From the NCBI GenBank assembly GCA_030747035.1, contig JASLLM010000012.1, positions 1-38,122 of the forward strand: a stretch of DNA of 38,122 nt. The letters run 5' to 3'. Below are positions 8,533 to 16,463 of the stretch, piece after piece. The notes below the pieces were generated by a model. That model searched no databases, had not been told where the DNA came from, and saw only the letters and a program-made list of their open reading frames with translations. This DNA is from Alphaproteobacteria bacterium. GTDB taxonomy: Bacteria > Pseudomonadota > Alphaproteobacteria > GCA-2731375. How positions within the stretch are numbered: the stretch's first letter is position 1; each line of letters starts with the position of its first letter. The position numbers and the translations under genes were made by a program.

Positions 8533-9675
8533 ATGGACAGCCGTATTTGCGATATGTTGGACATCGAGTTCCCCTTGTTTGCCTTTACCCATTGCCGCGA
8601 CGTGGTGGTGGAAGTCGGCAAAGCCGGTGGTTTTGGCGTACTGGGCGCCTCGACCATGACCCCGGAGCAGTTGGAGGTGGAGCTGTGCTGGATCGATGAG
8701 CATATCGATGGCAAACCCTATGGCGTCGACCTGCTGATACCGAACAAGTTCATTGGCAAGGACAAACGGCCGTCGGCGGACGAATATCTCGCCATGGTGC
8801 CAGAGGCGCACAAGAAATTCGCCGACGACGTTCTGGCTGCCCACGGTGTCGAGACCGGGGAAGCCGATGAGGCGATGCGGCTCGACGGCCTTGGCTTTGC
8901 CGACAACTTGTCCATGGAAGGCGCCATGGCGCATATGGATGTGGCCTTCAGCCATCCGATCAAACTGATCGCCAACGCCCTGGGCGTGCCGCCCAAGGAG
9001 ATGCTGGATAGGGGGCGCCAGCACGGTGCCGCCGTCGCCGCTTTGGTCGGTACGAAAGCTCACGCCATCGCCCAGGTGCAGGCCGGCGTCGATATCCTTG
9101 TGGTGGCGGGTGGTGAAGCCGGCGGCCATTGCGGTGCCGTATCCACCATGGTGCTGGTGCCCGAGGTCTATGAAGCCGTCCAGGAACACGGCGACACGCC
9201 GATCCTGGCGGCAGGGGGCATCGTCACGGGGCGGCAGATGGCCGCGTGCATGGCCATGGGCGCCGACGGCGCCTGGACCGGCTCGGTCTGGCTGACCACC
9301 GCGGAAGCGGAAACCGCGCCGGTGGTGAAGGAGAAGATGCTGGCGGCCAGTTCGTCCGATACCGTGCGTTCGCGCAGCCGCACGGGCAAACATTCGCGGC
9401 AATTGCGCTCAACCTGGACGGATGCCTGGGAGCAACCCGATGCACCGGAACCCTTGGCGATGCCACTGCAATCCATGGTCTCGGAACCGGCCTTGGCCAA
9501 GGTCGAGAAGCTGTCGGAAGGTGGCCATGCCGGCGCCCGCGACCTGGCCACCTATTGGGTCGGCCAAGGCGTGGGCTTGATGAATGCCAGCCAATCGGTG
9601 CGTAATGTGGTCTATGATTTCAAGGAGGATTTCCTCAACGCCCATGAGCGGCTGACAAAAGCCGTCGGTGGCTAA
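8533..9675 (+). CDS. Nitronate monooxygenase-like FMN protein, copy 1
   Basis: A 380 aa TIM-barrel flavoprotein of the nitronate monooxygenase/2-nitropropane dioxygenase family. Features: N-terminal IEFPLFAFTHCRDVVVEVGK, the central GGEAGGHCGAVSTMVLVPEV containing the conserved GGH histidine, and the phosphate-binding ILAAGGIVTGRQMAACMAMG. These residues bind FMN in known members, which oxidise alkyl nitronates; some relatives act on other substrates. It begins 3 bp after the carboxylase alpha stop with an AGGAGA ribosome site, so it belongs to the same operon. There is no obvious nitro-compound step in an Atu-type pathway, so the true reaction here is unclear. The next gene is a close paralogue. 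Confidence 0.85.
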   Translation: MDSRICDMLDIEFPLFAFTHCRDVVVEVGKAGGFGVLGASTMTPEQLEVELCWIDEHIDGKPYGVDLLIPNKFIGKDKRPSADEYLAMVPEAHKKFADDVLAAHGVETGEADEAMRLDGLGFADNLSMEGAMAHMDVAFSHPIKLIANALGVPPKEMLDRGRQHGAAVAALVGTKAHAIAQVQAGVDILVVAGGEAGGHCGAVSTMVLVPEVYEAVQEHGDTPILAAGGIVTGRQMAACMAMGADGAWTGSVWLTTAEAETAPVVKEKMLAASSSDTVRSRSRTGKHSRQLRSTWTDAWEQPDAPEPLAMPLQSMVSEPALAKVEKLSEGGHAGARDLATYWVGQGVGLMNASQSVRNVVYDFKEDFLNAHERLTKAVGG

Positions 9676-9702
9676 GAAGGGATAGACCTGGAGGACGGAA
9701 CC

Positions 9703-10845
9703 ATGGACAGCCGAATTTGCGAAATGCTGGGAATAGAATTCCCCCTGGTGGCGTTCAGCCATTGCCGCGATGTTGTGGTCGAGGTCAGTAAGGCCGGCGG
9801 CTTTGGCGTCTTCGGCGCCGCCACCATCTCGGCCGAGCAGTTGGAAATCGAGCTGAGCTGGATCGACGATCATATCGACGGCAAACCCTATGGCGTCGAT
9901 TTGATCCTGCCCAACACATACACCGGCAAGGGGGAAGAAAAATCGTCCCAGGATCTCCTCGCCATGCTGCCCGAGGGGCATAAGAATTTCGTCAATGAGA
10001 TCCTGGAATCCCACGGCGTGCCCGCCGATGACGTGAACGACGCGGCACGCCTGGAAAGCATGGAATTCGCCTCGAACCTGAGTATCGAGGGCGCGCAAGG
10101 CCATCTGGATGTCTGTTTCTCGCATCCCATCAAGCTGATCGCCAATGCCCTGGGCGTACCGCCGAAACCCATGTTGGCCATGGGCAAGCAGCATGGTGTC
10201 GCCGTGGCCGCCCTGGTCGGTGCCAAGTCCCACGCCATCAACCAGGTCCAGGCCGGCGTCGATATTCTGGTCGTCGCCGGCGGCGAGGCCGGCGGCCATT
10301 GCGGTGCCGTATCGACCATGGTGCTGGTGCCTGAAATCCACGAGGCCATTCAGGAGCATGGCGATACACCGATCCTGGCGGCCGGCGGCGTCGTCACGGG
10401 ACGGCAAATGGCGGCCTGCATGGCCATGGGTGCTTCCGGCGCCTGGACCGGATCGGTCTGGCTGACCACGGCGGAGGCGGAGACCAACCCGGTGGTCAAG
10501 GACAAGATGCTGGAGGCAAGCTCATCTGACACCGTGCGCTCCCGCAGCCGCACGGGCAAGTATACCCGCCAGCTCCGCTCCCCCTGGACCGATGCCTGGC
10601 AGCGCGACGATGCACCGGAACCCCTGGGCCTGCCCCTGCAGCGGATGCTGGCGCATCCGGCCCTGATGAAGGTGGATAAGCTGTCGCAAAGCGGCCACCA
10701 GGGCGCCAAGGACCTGGCGACTTATTATGTGGGCCAGGGCGTCGGCCTGATGAATGTCAGCCAATCCGCCGGCAGCGTGGTGCAGGATTTCAAGGAAGAT
10801 TTCATCAATGCCTACGAGCGGCTGTCCAAGGCCGTCGGCGCGTAA
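9703..10845 (+). CDS. Nitronate monooxygenase-like FMN protein, copy 2
   Basis: Same length (380 aa) and same block order as the preceding gene: MDSRICEMLGIEFPLVAFSH, VAGGEAGGHCGAVSTMV and AAGGVVTGRQMAACMAMG. The two proteins align end to end without obvious gaps, so they arose by tandem duplication. A GGAGG site at about 9691 precedes the ATG. Differences concentrate in the region around residues 70-130 (for example NTYTGKGEEKSSQ against NKFIGKDKRPSAD), near where a substrate lid could lie (inference). Both retain the GGH histidine and the FMN phosphate motif, so neither looks degenerate. They may form a heteromer or act on different substrates. Confidence 0.85.
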   Translation: MDSRICEMLGIEFPLVAFSHCRDVVVEVSKAGGFGVFGAATISAEQLEIELSWIDDHIDGKPYGVDLILPNTYTGKGEEKSSQDLLAMLPEGHKNFVNEILESHGVPADDVNDAARLESMEFASNLSIEGAQGHLDVCFSHPIKLIANALGVPPKPMLAMGKQHGVAVAALVGAKSHAINQVQAGVDILVVAGGEAGGHCGAVSTMVLVPEIHEAIQEHGDTPILAAGGVVTGRQMAACMAMGASGAWTGSVWLTTAEAETNPVVKDKMLEASSSDTVRSRSRTGKYTRQLRSPWTDAWQRDDAPEPLGLPLQRMLAHPALMKVDKLSQSGHQGAKDLATYYVGQGVGLMNVSQSAGSVVQDFKEDFINAYERLSKAVGA

Positions 10846-10869
10846 ACCGGATTAGAGGGAGACGAGACC

Positions 10870-11670
10870 ATGTTGCAGCAGGCCCTAGACTTCAAGGCTG
10901 AAAACGATGCGCTTTACGAACTGCTGAAACCCCTAGGTGACGAGGACTTTGAACGCAAAACCCTGTTCAAGGATTGGACCATCAATGATGTCATGCAGCA
11001 TCTGCATTACTTCAACTATGCCGCCCATCTCTCCTTGGATGACGAGGACGGCATCCTGAAACTGCTGGCCGACCTGCGGGCGGCGGGCGAGGCGGGCGAG
11101 GAAATGGTGCCCTACACCGACCGCATGCTGGACGGCACCAAGGGCCAGGCCCTGCTGAAGCTGTGGCATGACTATTACAACAACATGATCGGCGACTATG
11201 AAGGCGTGGATCCGAAAAAGCGCCTGAAATGGGCCGGCCCGGACATGAGCGTCCTATCCTCCGTCACCGCCCGGCTGATGGAAACCTGGTCCCATGCGCA
11301 GGCGATCTACGATGTGCTGGGCGCGGTGCGCGAGGACAAGGACCACATCAAGAACGTGGTTGTGATCGGCAACAACACCTTTGGCTGGACCTTCATCAAC
11401 CGGGGCGAGGAAGTGCCGGAGGATCGGCCATATTTGAAACTAACCGCGCCGTCCGGCGAAATCTGGGAATTCAACGAGCCATCCGACAGTAACTACATTG
11501 AAGGCGCGGCCACGGAATTCGGCCAGGTCGTAACCCAATGCCGCAACATTGGCGACACGAACCTGAAGGTCGTGGGCGAGACGGCGAATAAATGGATGGC
11601 CGTGGCGCAATGTTTCGCCGGTCCGCCCCGTACGCCGCCCCCCGCCGGCGCCCGGCATATTCAGAAATAG
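10870..11670 (+). CDS. TIGR03084-type DinB/maleylpyruvate isomerase-like metal-binding protein
   Basis: A 266 aa protein that looks like the TIGR03084 family, related to DinB and mycothiol-dependent maleylpyruvate isomerase four-helix bundles. The N-terminal helices hold FKDWTINDVMQHLHYFNYAA and RLMETWSHAQAIYDVLG, which supply the histidines and glutamate that would bind a metal. The C-terminal part (about residue 170 on) is the extra domain seen in this family (PYLKLTAPSGEIWEF). Members are often encoded beside acyl-CoA genes, but their reaction is not established. A GGGAGACGAG site precedes the ATG. It lies 24 bp after the second flavoprotein gene and 14 bp before the VOC gene, so it is in the same operon. 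Confidence 0.75.
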   Translation: MLQQALDFKAENDALYELLKPLGDEDFERKTLFKDWTINDVMQHLHYFNYAAHLSLDDEDGILKLLADLRAAGEAGEEMVPYTDRMLDGTKGQALLKLWHDYYNNMIGDYEGVDPKKRLKWAGPDMSVLSSVTARLMETWSHAQAIYDVLGAVREDKDHIKNVVVIGNNTFGWTFINRGEEVPEDRPYLKLTAPSGEIWEFNEPSDSNYIEGAATEFGQVVTQCRNIGDTNLKVVGETANKWMAVAQCFAGPPRTPPPAGARHIQK

Positions 11671-11684
11671 AGAGGAAACCCATA

Positions 11685-12104
11685 GTGAAAACCAATAAAA
11701 TCAGTCACTTCGGCGTCTTGGTGCACGATGCGGATGCCGCCACCAAATTATGGACGGAATCTTTCGGCCTGCAAAAATTCGAGGATCGTAGGATCGAGGT
11801 GGAAGGCATTCGCAGCGTTTTTGTCTCCGTCGGCGGCACCTGGGACGAGATGGTCATCGAGATCATGGAACCCCTGGACAAATCCGACATGGACAACGCC
11901 CTGTCCAGGCGCCTGGCAAAGGTCGGCGAAGGCTTCTATCACGTCTGCCTGGAGGTCGAGGACGTGGAAGGCAGCGGCAAGGAGCTGGAAGCGCGCGGCA
12001 TGACCGTGCTGATGCGCGATCCCACCGAGCCCGGCGCCTCGGCCCGCTGGCTGGTGCATCCCAAGGATGCCAACGGCGTCATGGTGGAGTCCGTCAAGCG
12101 CTAG
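11685..12104 (+). CDS. VOC family protein, methylmalonyl-CoA epimerase/glyoxalase-like
   Basis: A 139 aa protein of the vicinal oxygen chelate fold, the size of one two-module subunit. It opens KISHFGVLVHDADAATKLW and closes WLVHPKDANGVMVESVK, the paired beta-alpha-beta modules of methylmalonyl-CoA epimerase-like proteins. Metal ligands would be the His of ISHFGV, a middle HVCLEVED histidine and the C-terminal glutamate. GTG at 11685 is taken as start because aggaaa lies at a suitable distance and homology begins there. It is the last gene of the catabolic operon and faces the YdcF-like gene tail to tail with a 14 bp gap. An epimerase or isomerase step on a CoA intermediate is plausible but unproven. 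Confidence 0.78.
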   Translation: MKTNKISHFGVLVHDADAATKLWTESFGLQKFEDRRIEVEGIRSVFVSVGGTWDEMVIEIMEPLDKSDMDNALSRRLAKVGEGFYHVCLEVEDVEGSGKELEARGMTVLMRDPTEPGASARWLVHPKDANGVMVESVKR

Positions 12105-12118
12105 GCCCGGCAGATGCT

Positions 12119-12919
12119 TTAAGGCGCCGGCCACAGCGTATTGCTGCGGCCCCTGATGCGGTAGGCAAGCAGGCCAAGATATTCGTGCATGGCGGTGCCA
12201 ATGTATCGCAATCCAAGGCCGGGCTTGAAGCGCAGGGCAAAGCCGCCCTTGCCGGCAGACCTGGGCTGCGGCGGCGCGGCCACGACCGGCCAGCCCTGGG
12301 TTCGAAAGACCGCCATGGCCCGGGGCATGTGCCAGGCCGAGGTGACCAGCAGCCAACGCTCCCCTGCCGCCGGCTTCGCCAGGTCCCGGCCGAACACGGC
12401 ATTTTCATAGGTATCGAGGGAGGCGTTCTCCACCAGCAGACGGGACCGGTCGAAGCCCCGGCTGACCAGATAGTCGGCGATCAGCGGCCCCTCGCGCATC
12501 CCGTTCGCGCCCGCATTGCCGCCGCAGATCAACAGCCGTGCTTTTGGGTAGGCCCGGGCCAGTCGGATGAATTCAACCAATCTCGCAGCGGCGCTACCGG
12601 GCACCGCATGGCCGATTTGCCCGGAAATGTCGAGATTTACGGCTGAGCCCGAGAGCAGGACTATGCCGTCCACCGGCCCCGCCACGCCGGTCTCGATCGG
12701 TGCAAAACGATCGCTAAGGGGCGCCAGGGCCCATTCGCCGATGGGCAGAACCGCCACCGCCAGCAGAGCGAGCGTGACGATGCCCGTCAGCCAAGCGCCA
12801 AACCGGCGCCAACGTGACCATAGCAACAGGTTTGCCAGCAACAGCAGAATCAGTATCAAATTCAAGGGCTTGGCAATAATCCAGAAGATCTTTGCGGCAG
12901 TAAAAAACATTCTCTGCAT
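12119..12919 (-). CDS. YdcF/SanA-like DUF218 membrane protein
   Basis: A 266 aa inner-membrane protein with two closely spaced N-terminal membrane segments (LNLILILLLLANLLLW and ITLALLAVAVLPIG-like, residues about 18-60) followed by a DUF218 domain. The domain shows DGIVLLSGSA, LLICGGNAGANGMREG, NASLDTYENA and LLVTSAWHMPRAMAVF, which are the hallmark blocks of the family. Some relatives (ElyC, SanA) affect cell envelope or peptidoglycan precursor metabolism; the enzymatic activity is not known. It is transcribed divergently from the MFS gene across a 171 bp gap and converges on the catabolic operon. Confidence 0.85.
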   Translation of the reverse strand: MQRMFFTAAKIFWIIAKPLNLILILLLLANLLLWSRWRRFGAWLTGIVTLALLAVAVLPIGEWALAPLSDRFAPIETGVAGPVDGIVLLSGSAVNLDISGQIGHAVPGSAAARLVEFIRLARAYPKARLLICGGNAGANGMREGPLIADYLVSRGFDRSRLLVENASLDTYENAVFGRDLAKPAAGERWLLVTSAWHMPRAMAVFRTQGWPVVAAPPQPRSAGKGGFALRFKPGLGLRYIGTAMHEYLGLLAYRIRGRSNTLWPAP

Positions 12920-13090
12920 CTTTCCTTCGAATCACCCGGCGGCGGCCAATAATAGTGGAAACCCGGGCGCACATCTGCGTGTGAATGACGGGGCAAGAAT
13001 TCACATCGTCCGGCGGGCCGAAAAGGCTATGATGGCGGCGACATTTCTCCCCCATCCCGGACCCCACCGAAACAGAAAGTAAATTCCAGC

Positions 13091-14305
13091 ATGGCCGTTG
13101 ATGCCACCTCGGCGGAGCGCGAACCGCTTTACGCCTATCTGCGACTGGCGGCGGCGCTGACCCTGATGACCGTGGGAACGATTGGCATGTATGCCATCGT
13201 CGTCGCCCTGAAACCCATCGCCACGGAGTTCGGGGCGACGCGGTCCGCCGCCTCGGTTGCCTACGCGGTCACCATGATCGGTTTTGGCGCCGGCGGCATC
13301 ATGATGGGCCGCTGGTCAGACCGCGTCGGCGTGATGTGGCCCTGTCTTGCCGGCAGCCTCATGCTGGTGCTTGGTTTCGTGCTGGCGGCGTGGGCCGACA
13401 ACCTGTGGCAACTGTATCTGGCCCAGGGCCTATTGATCGGCGCGCTGGGCAACGCGGCGCTGTTCGCGCCCCTGGTTGCCGATACCACGTTGTGGTTTCA
13501 CCGCCGGCGCGGCATGGCCGTGGCCATCGTCGCCTCCGGCAATTACCTGGCCGGCGTGGTCTGGCCGCCCGTGGTGCAGTATTTCATCGACGCCTCGGAC
13601 TGGCGCGCCACCTATACCGGCATCGGTATATTCTGCCTGATCGTCATGCCGCCGCTTTGCCTGATGCTGCGCCGGCGGCCGCCGGCGGTTTTGGCGGCAG
13701 CAGCGGAGTCGGAGGTAACGGCGGCCCAGCCGCTTGGCCTGGCGCCCAACGGATTGCATGGACTGCTGTGTATCGCCGGCATCGCCTGTTGCGTCGCCAT
13801 GGCCATGCCCCAGGTTCATATCGTCGCCCATGCCACGGATCTTGGCCACGCGGCCCAGCGCGGGGCGGAAATGCTGGCCCTGATGCTGGCCACGGGGATT
13901 ATCAGCCGCCTGGCCTTCGGCTGGATTTCCGACCATATCGGCGGTTTGGCCACCTTGCTGCTGGGCGGCAGTTTGCAGGCGGCCATGCTGTTCCTGTTCA
14001 TGTTCGCCGAGGGTTTGAGCACGCTGTACCTGATGTCGGCGCTGTTTGGCTTGAGCCAGGGCGGCATCGTGCCCGCCTACGCCATCATCGTGCGGCGCTT
14101 TTTCGCCCCCGGCCAGGTCGGCTGGCGTATCGCCCTGGTGCTGTCCATGACCCTGCTGGGCATGGCCCTGGGCGGCTGGCTGGCTGGCCTGCTCTATGAC
14201 CTGACCGGATCCTACCGCATGGCCTTCATCAATGCGCTCGCCTTCAATCTGCTCAATATGGCGATCGCCGGGGCTCTGTTGCGGCGGGCCCGCCAGGCGT
14301 TATGA
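13091..14305 (+). CDS. Major facilitator superfamily transporter
   Basis: A 404 aa integral membrane protein with about 12 hydrophobic segments in two halves. The loop between helices 2 and 3 has MMGRWSDRVG, the MFS signature, with a related GWISDHIGG in the second half. The general make-up resembles monocarboxylate or oxalate/formate-antiporter-like MFS carriers. It could import or export an organic acid, but no substrate can be read. It is alone in its orientation after the divergent YdcF gene; the cupin gene begins 48 bp after its stop, so it may head the cupin-VOC-redoxin group. The stop is TGA, showing that TGA ends translation normally in this genome. Confidence 0.88.
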   Translation: MAVDATSAEREPLYAYLRLAAALTLMTVGTIGMYAIVVALKPIATEFGATRSAASVAYAVTMIGFGAGGIMMGRWSDRVGVMWPCLAGSLMLVLGFVLAAWADNLWQLYLAQGLLIGALGNAALFAPLVADTTLWFHRRRGMAVAIVASGNYLAGVVWPPVVQYFIDASDWRATYTGIGIFCLIVMPPLCLMLRRRPPAVLAAAAESEVTAAQPLGLAPNGLHGLLCIAGIACCVAMAMPQVHIVAHATDLGHAAQRGAEMLALMLATGIISRLAFGWISDHIGGLATLLLGGSLQAAMLFLFMFAEGLSTLYLMSALFGLSQGGIVPAYAIIVRRFFAPGQVGWRIALVLSMTLLGMALGGWLAGLLYDLTGSYRMAFINALAFNLLNMAIAGALLRRARQAL

Positions 14306-14353
14306 TACGGGTCAACTGTCCATATCCTGGTGCCAATAGAAGGAGAATTCGCC

Positions 14354-14737
14354 ATGGCGGCTGAAAACGGTGTGCAGAAACTGGTTCTGGACCAGGTCGA
14401 GCTGGAACAGGTGGGCAAGGGCATGAGCCGTCGCCTGATCTGGGGCAGCGAGATGATGATGGCGCGGATCAGCCTGGCCGCCGGCACCTCCGTGCCCAAG
14501 CATCAGCATGCCAACGAGCAGATCACCTATCTGTTGGCGGGCGAGATGGATTTTCGCTTTGGCGAGGATGGCGGCGACCAGCGCCATATCGGCGCCGGAG
14601 AGATCCTGGTAATACCCGGCGACATGCCTCATGCGGCGGAGGTGCTGGCGGATGCGGAAGTGATTGAACTGTTTTCGCCGCCGCGTCAGGATTGGATCGA
14701 CGGCACGGACAGCTATCTGCGCAGCGCCGAGGACTAA
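14354..14737 (+). CDS. Small cupin-domain protein
   Basis: A 127 aa single-domain cupin. The metal site is visible: HQHANEQITYLLAGEMDF provides two histidines and a glutamate, and MPHAAEVLADAEVIELFSPP provides the later histidine. This arrangement binds Fe, Mn or Ni in family members, which range from dioxygenases to isomerases and sensors. AAGGAG at 14340 lies 8 bases before the ATG at 14354 and fixes the start. It is followed after 27 bp by a VOC protein and then by the selenocysteine redoxin, all on one strand, so the three probably share a transcript. Confidence 0.85.
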   Translation: MAAENGVQKLVLDQVELEQVGKGMSRRLIWGSEMMMARISLAAGTSVPKHQHANEQITYLLAGEMDFRFGEDGGDQRHIGAGEILVIPGDMPHAAEVLADAEVIELFSPPRQDWIDGTDSYLRSAED

Positions 14738-14764
14738 CGGCGCATTGCTTTTGGGGAGGCAAAG

Positions 14765-15298
14765 ATGATCAAGCCACAGCTTACGCACGTTGGCATCTAT
14801 GTTAACGATCTGGCCAACATGAAGCGCTTTTATACGGAAGTTTTCGGTCTTACGGTTACGGACCAGGGCGGCCCGCCGGACTTCCATCTGGACATGGTCT
14901 TCATGTCGGCCGATCCGGGGGAACATCATCAATTCGTCATGGTTGCCGACACCGAAAAGTCGGCGGCGAACATGGCACAGCAGATTTCGTTCCTGGTGCA
15001 ATCTCTGGACGAGATGCGCACCATGCACGATAGGATCGAGTCCGAGGGCCTGGCAATCAAGCGCATGGTCACGCACGGTAATGCCTGGTCGTTCTATTTC
15101 AACGACCCGGAAGACAATTATATTGAGGTCTATGCCCACACGCCCTGGCACATCCCACAGCCGGTGGGCGTGCCTTTTGATCTGAGCCAATCCGATCAGG
15201 AAATCATGGCCCAGACCGAGGCGCTGTGCCGGGACACCCAGGGTTTCACCAGCCGCGAGGAGCGGATCGCCGCCATGCGGGAGATGATCGGAAGTTAG
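14765..15298 (+). CDS. VOC/extradiol dioxygenase-like protein
   Basis: A 177 aa vicinal oxygen chelate protein resembling catechol 2,3-dioxygenase-like proteins. The likely ligands are His8 (LTHVGIYVNDL), a middle HHQFVMVAD histidine and the glutamate of PEDNYIEVYAHTPW near residue 125. The ~50 residue C-terminal tail (from PVGVPFDLSQSD) is beyond the VOC core and contains no motif I recognise. A ggggaggcaaag ribosome site precedes the ATG. With a cupin upstream and a thiol/selenol redoxin downstream, an oxidative ring- or enol-cleavage function, or handling of reactive aldehydes, is possible but speculative. Confidence 0.82.
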   Translation: MIKPQLTHVGIYVNDLANMKRFYTEVFGLTVTDQGGPPDFHLDMVFMSADPGEHHQFVMVADTEKSAANMAQQISFLVQSLDEMRTMHDRIESEGLAIKRMVTHGNAWSFYFNDPEDNYIEVYAHTPWHIPQPVGVPFDLSQSDQEIMAQTEALCRDTQGFTSREERIAAMREMIGS

Positions 15299-15339
15299 GA
15301 ACCAACTGAAGCTCGCACTGTTCGATGGGGGAATTGAAC

Positions 15340-16437
15340 ATGACAACGGTACTTTCTGATTTGGGGGAGTTCAGCGTGGATGCGGATGGGGGCGAAGGCC
15401 TGTGGCTGGGCGCCGGCGAGGCGGCGGCGGCGACGGGATGGAGCCTCAAACCCGAGGGACTATGCCGGGGCGACGTTTGCGTGCCCGTTCCCAACGACCG
15501 GGCGCAAGCTTTCGCCGCCGATGGCAAAGTCAATCTGGCCGCATTTTGGGACCATATGAGCATGCCCGCGGCGCATAGCCGGGAAGGCGACGTCTGGGCC
15601 CTGGGCGAAGCGTCGGCGGTCCGGGCCAATGACCTGCGTTCCCTGCAGGCTCCCGATTTCACCCTGCCGGACCTGAACGGCGTTGGACACAGCCTGTCGG
15701 ACCACCGCGGCAAGAAGGTTCTGCTGGCCACCTGGGCCTCCTGGTGAGGCTGCCGTAATGACTTGTCCGTGTGGCAAGAACTTTACAATGATCTGCAGGA
15801 GCAGGATTTCGTGGTCATCGCCGTGGCCATGGACAGCCGCGAGGATGCCGCCCGCCCCTGGATCGAGGCGGCGGCGCCGGCCTATCCGGCCCTGATCGAC
15901 CGGGATCACCGCCTGGCCGAACTCTACAACATGGTCAACGTACCCCAGGCGGCCTGGATCGATGAAAGCGGCCGCATTGTGCGGCCGGCGGAAAACGCCG
16001 GGGCCTACGAGGCCTTCCGCTCGCTGGATTTCGAAACCATGACGGTGCCGGAGGACAAGATGGCGACGGCGGCGGCGGCCAAGGCAACCTATGTCGACGC
16101 GGTTCGCGACTGGGTTTTGACCGGCCGGGACAGCAGCCATGTCTTCACCGCCGAGCAGGCCAGCGCCCGCACGGCTGTGCCCAGCGAGGAAATCGCCAGG
16201 GCCCATTGCCATTTCCGTCTGGGACAATTTCTGTTGCGTCATGACCGGGCGGAGGAAGGCAGGGAGCATCTGGCGGAGGCCTCGCGCCTGCACCCACGCT
16301 CGTGGAACATCTGGCGCCAGGCGGCGGAGGTCAACGACATGGGCCTGGCCGCCGGACCGGATTTCTGGGACCGGGTCAATGCCTTGGGCGATGACTATTA
16401 TTATCCGCCGGTGGATATGGCGGGCATGCCCAAATAG
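15340..16437 (+). CDS. Selenocysteine-containing redoxin (AhpC/TSA-like), UGA read as Sec at residue 136
   Basis: Conventional calling gives two fragments, broken at the in-frame TGA at 15745-15747. Reading TGA as selenocysteine joins them without frameshift into one 365 aa protein. The thioredoxin-like core runs from about residue 103 (LQAPDFTLPDLNG) through KVLLATWASW-U-GCRNDLSVWQ to the cis-proline loop NMVNVPQAAWID (Pro202). Cys-containing relatives have WASWCGCR here, so the TGA sits exactly on the catalytic residue. The first ~100 residues are a separate region with a C42-x4-C47 pair; the last ~100 (LGQFLLRHDRAEEGREHLAE) look TPR-like. The start at 15340 has GGGGGAA upstream. A candidate SECIS hairpin follows the TGA, and a Sec-type selD lies in the same window. 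The role is probably peroxide or disulfide redox chemistry; no signal peptide is evident. Confidence 0.88.
15762..15778 (+). promoter_or_regulatory. Candidate bacterial SECIS hairpin of the redoxin gene
   Basis: Inside the coding region, 14 nt after the TGA, CTTGTC (15762-15767) pairs with GGCAAG (15773-15778), giving six pairs including one G-U. The loop is CGTGT (15768-15772). It begins 21 nt after the TGA and carries a G at its second position, matching the known bacterial rule (apical loop about 16-37 nt from UGA, with G among its first two bases). SelB would bind this loop. The stem is short, so the support comes mainly from its placement and the match to the selD hairpin. Confidence 0.7.
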
Positions 16438-16463
16438 GGTCGCCCCCGGGCGCCGGGTGGCCT

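Noticed and set aside
12999-13033. Promoter TTCACA...TATGAT before the MFS gene
   Set aside because: The spacer is 22 bases, too long for a good sigma70 promoter.
15745-15747. TGA read as tryptophan (alternative genetic code)
   Set aside because: TGA is used as normal stop elsewhere (for example the MFS gene at 14303 and carboxylase alpha at 8527), and Trp would not fit the redox site.
15325-16437. Redoxin gene as a pseudogene with a nonsense mutation, or two separate genes
   Set aside because: No frameshift is needed, both halves are intact and the TGA is exactly at the redox cysteine, with a SECIS-like hairpin and a Sec-type selD nearby.
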